Assembly: GCF_902459655.1 (NCBI RefSeq)
Contig: NZ_CABPSB010000006.1
Location: 1 to 64,000 of the forward strand
Direction of reading: 5' to 3'
DNA: 64,000 nucleotides
Source: Pandoraea anhela
GTDB lineage: Bacteria; Pseudomonadota; Gammaproteobacteria; Burkholderiales; Burkholderiaceae
In this document: piece after piece, positions 61,225-64,000 of the stretch
How the letters are laid out: every line of letters starts with the position of its first letter
Position numbering within the stretch: position 1 is the first letter of the stretch
Position numbers and translations under genes: made by a program
The notes under the pieces: generated by a model
Seen by the model: only the letters and a program-made list of their open reading frames with translations
Database searches by the model: none
What the model was told of the DNA's origin: nothing

Positions 61225-64000
61225 TCACGCCTGACCGAAGCCCCCCCCTCCCGGCGTTTCGACGACGAAGATGTCGCCCGGCTGCATTTGCGTACGACCG
61301 ATATGCGCCAGCGCTTCCCGCGAGCCGTCCACGCGTTCGACGTAGTTGGCGCCCAGCGCGCCGGCACCGCCGCCCTGCGCACCGAACGGTGCGTACACGC
61401 GGTTGTTCGAGAGAATCGATGCCGTCATCGGCGTCAGGAAACGAATGCGTCGCACGGCGCCGTTACCGCCCTGCCAGCGTCCCTGACCGCCCGAACCCGT
61501 GCGGATACGGTGGCTTTCCAGACGCACCGGATAGCGCCACTCCAGCACCTCCGGATCGGTCAGACGCGAGTTCGTCATGTGCGTCTGCACGGCGTCGGCG
61601 CCATGGAAGCCATTACCCGCGCCGCTACCGCCCGAGATAGTCTCGTAGTACTGATACGTCTCGTTGCCGAACGTGAAGTTGTTCATCGTGCCCTGGCTCG
61701 ACGCCACGCTGCCCAGCGCACCGTAAAGCGCGTTGGTGATGGCCGACGACGTCTCCACGTTGCCCGACACCACGGCAGCCGGGAACACCGGGTTGAGCAT
61801 CGACCCTTGCGGCACGATCACCGTCAGCGGCTTCAGGCAACCGGCATTGAGCGGAATGTCGTCGTCCACCAGCGTGCGGAAGACGTACAGCACGGCCGCC
61901 ATACACACCGCGCGCGGCGCATTGAAGTTGTTCGGCAACTGCGCCGACGTTCCGGTGAAATCGATGGTGGCGCTTTTCGTCGCCTGATCGACGCGAATCG
62001 ACACTTCGATCACCGCCCCGTTATCCAGCGGATAACGATAGTGACCGTCGGCCAGCGCGCCGATCACGCGGCGCACGGCCGCTTCGGCGTTGTCCTGCAC
62101 GTGGTCCATGTAGGCGAGCACGACGTCGCGACCGAAATCGGCCACCATGCGACGCAGTTCGTCGACCCCCTTCTGGTTCGCCGCGACTTGCGCGCGCAGA
62201 TCCGCCATGTTCTGGTCGATGTTGCGCGCCGGGTAGCGTGCACCGGCGAGCAACTCGCGCGTTTCACGATCGCGCAGTTCGCCGGCGGCCACGAGTTGCC
62301 AGTTGTCGATGAGCACACCTTCCTCCTCGACGTGGGTCGAGTCGGGCGGCATCGAGCCCGGCGTAATGCCGCCGATATCCGCATGGTGACCGCGCGAGCC
62401 AACGTAGAACAGCGGTTCGGGCGCGCCGACACGCGTGGCGTCGTCGTCGCTCTTGACGAACACGGGCGTGATCACCGTGACGTCCGGCAAGTGCGTGCCG
62501 CCGTGATACGGATCGTTGAGCATGAACACATCGCCTTCGCGCATCTTGCCGCGATTGCGCTCGATCACAGTCTTGATGCTCTCGCCCATCGAGCCGAGGT
62601 GCACGGGCATGTGCGGCGCGTTGGCGATGAGATTGCCGTCGCGATCGAACAGTGCGCATGAGAAGTCCAGACGCTCCTTGATGTTCACCGAGTACGCCGT
62701 GTTTTGCAGACGCAACCCCATCTGCTCGGCAATCGACATGAAGAGGTTGTTGAAAATTTCCAGGCGTACCGGGTCTGCCTGCGTGCCCAGACCGCGTTGG
62801 GTCTCGCGCGGCACCACACGCGTGAGCACGAGATTGCCTTGCCCCGTCATCTGCGCTTGCCAGCCCGGCTCGACCACCGTCGTACCGCTCTTTTCCGCAA
62901 CGATGGCGGGACCGTCGATGGTGTCGCCCGCGAGCAGGGTGTCGCGCTCGAACAGCGATGCCTCATGCCAGGCGCCGCCCGCGTAGAGCTTCACCTGATC
63001 CGCCGGCTGCGGCACACCGGAGGTGCGCGCTTGCAGCGGCGTGATATCGACCGGGGCGTCCGACAGGCCGATCGCTTCAACCGACGCCACTTCGACGATC
63101 AGCGCCGCACCGTCCATCAGGAACGAGTAGCGCTGGCGATACGCCGCTTCGAACGCGGCGCGCATTTGTTCGACACTGCCGAACGGCACGGCGATCGCCG
63201 AGTCCGTGCCCGCATAGCGCACGTGAACGCGACGCACCGTCTCGATGCGCGACGGCGGCACACCTTGCGCGAGCAGCACGTTGACCGCTTCGTCCGCGAG
63301 CGCACCGAGGGCGTCTTCCAGCGCGATGAGACCGTCGTTGCCCAGCGGCGCCTCGATCATGCGCTCGCGCATGGCGGTCTGGTCGGCCAGCCCCATGCCG
63401 TACGCCGACAACACACCGGCGAGCGGATGCGCGAAGACCTTGGTCATGCCGAGGGCATCGGCCACGCCGCAGGCGTGCTGACCGCCTGCACCGCCGAACG
63501 TCGTCAGCACGTAACGGCTCACGTCGTGGCCGCGTTGCACCGAGATTTTCTTGATGGCGTTGGCCATTGCGCCGATCGCGATTTCGAGGAAACCTTCCGC
63601 GAGCGCTTCGGGGGTTTGACGACGCCCCGTCGCCTTCTCGATCTCGGCGGCCAGCGCGGTGAACTTCTCGACGACGACGTCGCGATCGAGCGGTTCGTCG
63701 GCGTTCGGGCCGAAGACCTTCGGGAAGTGCGCCGGCTGAATCTTGCCGAGCATGACGTTGCAGTCGGTGACCGCGAGCGGGCCGCCGCGACGATAGGCCG
63801 CCGAGCCCGGGTTCGCGCCGGCCGAGTCCGGCCCCACACGCAAGCGCGTGCCGTCGAACGACAGCACCGAACCGCCACCGGCCGCCACGGTGTGAATGCT
63901 CATCATCGGCGCGCGCATGCGCACACCGGCGACCTGCGTCTCGAACACACGCTCGAACTCGCCGTTGTAGTGCGAAACGTCGGTCGACGTGCCGCCCATA
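61225..64000 (-). CDS. Hydantoinase/5-oxoprolinase family protein (HyuA-HyuB fusion), 5' end missing
   Basis: About 925 residues are visible; the frame stays open to the right edge, so the N-terminal part (roughly 250-300 residues by family length) lies outside. The visible start M-G-G-T-S-T-D-V-S is the internal HyuA phosphate-binding motif, not a start codon. HyuA continues with F-G-G-A-G-G-Q-H-A-C. HyuB begins near visible residue 410 (L-E-I-F-N-N-L-F-M-S-I-A-E-Q-M-G) with N-D-P-Y-H-G-G-T-H-L-P-D and H-H-A-D-I-G-G, and ends in T-P-G-G-G-G-F-G. The single-chain form is typical of ATP-dependent 5-oxoprolinases, which open pyroglutamate to glutamate; hydantoin or acetone-carboxylase-like substrates are possible. 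No link to the type III genes is evident. Confidence 0.9.
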   Translation of the reverse strand, partial: MGGTSTDVSHYNGEFERVFETQVAGVRMRAPMMSIHTVAAGGGSVLSFDGTRLRVGPDSAGANPGSAAYRRGGPLAVTDCNVMLGKIQPAHFPKVFGPNADEPLDRDVVVEKFTALAAEIEKATGRRQTPEALAEGFLEIAIGAMANAIKKISVQRGHDVSRYVLTTFGGAGGQHACGVADALGMTKVFAHPLAGVLSAYGMGLADQTAMRERMIEAPLGNDGLIALEDALGALADEAVNVLLAQGVPPSRIETVRRVHVRYAGTDSAIAVPFGSVEQMRAAFEAAYRQRYSFLMDGAALIVEVASVEAIGLSDAPVDITPLQARTSGVPQPADQVKLYAGGAWHEASLFERDTLLAGDTIDGPAIVAEKSGTTVVEPGWQAQMTGQGNLVLTRVVPRETQRGLGTQADPVRLEIFNNLFMSIAEQMGLRLQNTAYSVNIKERLDFSCALFDRDGNLIANAPHMPVHLGSMGESIKTVIERNRGKMREGDVFMLNDPYHGGTHLPDVTVITPVFVKSDDDATRVGAPEPLFYVGSRGHHADIGGITPGSMPPDSTHVEEEGVLIDNWQLVAAGELRDRETRELLAGARYPARNIDQNMADLRAQVAANQKGVDELRRMVADFGRDVVLAYMDHVQDNAEAAVRRVIGALADGHYRYPLDNGAVIEVSIRVDQATKSATIDFTGTSAQLPNNFNAPRAVCMAAVLYVFRTLVDDDIPLNAGCLKPLTVIVPQGSMLNPVFPAAVVSGNVETSSAITNALYGALGSVASSQGTMNNFTFGNETYQYYETISGGSGAGNGFHGADAVQTHMTNSRLTDPEVLEWRYPVRLESHRIRTGSGGQGRWQGGNGAVRRIRFLTPMTASILSNNRVYAPFGAQGGGAGALGANYVERVDGSREALAHIGRTQMQPGDIFVVETPGGGGFGQA

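Noticed and set aside
63997-63999. ATG as the start of the oxoprolinase gene
   Set aside because: It falls inside the internal D-M-G-G-T-S-T-D motif of the family; the real start is outside the window.
1-64000. CRISPR arrays, insertion sequences, phage genes, tRNA or rRNA genes
   Set aside because: No repeat-spacer pattern, transposase or integrase frame, terminal inverted repeat pair or cloverleaf-like sequence was recognised on reading the window.

Overview
The window is a GC-rich chromosomal segment of a beta-proteobacterium in the family Burkholderiaceae. Its gene content (paaABCDE with a TetR-type PaaR, mprF-acvB, a fused indolepyruvate ferredoxin oxidoreductase, MaeB, a Bordetella-like type III translocon set) most resembles Pandoraea. 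That genus assignment is inference from content, not from a search. No rRNA, tRNA, CRISPR array, insertion sequence or phage gene was seen.

Layout. 1-2019: a leader with a minus-oriented hairpin, then a phospholipase D/cardiolipin synthase-like lipoprotein. 2086-6433 (minus): an iron-uptake unit fecI-fecR-TonB receptor behind a Fur-box-like promoter. 6621-8631: an M24 peptidase and a divergent GlxA/AraC regulator. 8929-20199: an acyl-CoA dehydrogenase-like flavoprotein, then a LysR regulator divergent from a catabolic cluster (acyl-CoA ligase, MHS permease, thiolase-like protein, DUF35 partner, SDR, dienelactone hydrolase/NTF2 fusion, porin, metallo-beta-lactamase-fold hydrolase). The substrate is unknown, and two of its enzymes lack canonical catalytic residues. 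20356-26091: the phenylacetyl-CoA epoxidase operon paaABCDE, with an 18-bp perfect palindrome inside its promoter, followed by a DUF1835 gene and paaR. 26329-28027: a GNAT protein, an Lrp/AsnC regulator and a small secreted protein. 28646-32212: a 1188-residue indolepyruvate ferredoxin oxidoreductase fusion behind a 20-bp palindrome.

32386-47262 is mostly housekeeping and transport: maeB, an AAHS-type permease, pyrE, crcB, a MmyB-like regulator, a methyltransferase, a parvulin isomerase, a gamma carbonic anhydrase-like protein, a BASS transporter, rhlE, a LysR regulator and a uracil permease. 47452-52046 (minus) is mprF-acvB, joined by a 4-nt start/stop overlap and predicted to make and turn over lysyl-phosphatidylglycerol. 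52538-56038 holds a serine hydrolase, a GIY-YIG protein and a DASS/SLC13 transporter. 56002-61005 (minus) is a compact type III secretion translocon island (coiled-coil protein, two related filament/tip-like proteins, SycD chaperone, SctE, SctB, LcrR-like protein). No export-apparatus genes lie beside it. 61225-64000 is a hydantoinase/oxoprolinase running off the right edge.

Functional links. The fused oxidoreductase can make arylacetyl-CoA from aromatic 2-oxo acids, and PaaABCDE would consume phenylacetyl-CoA, so the two may belong to one aromatic amino-acid route. Short tandem repeats with 9-, 11-, 12- or 13-bp periods recur in leaders, spacers and low-complexity coding segments across the window.
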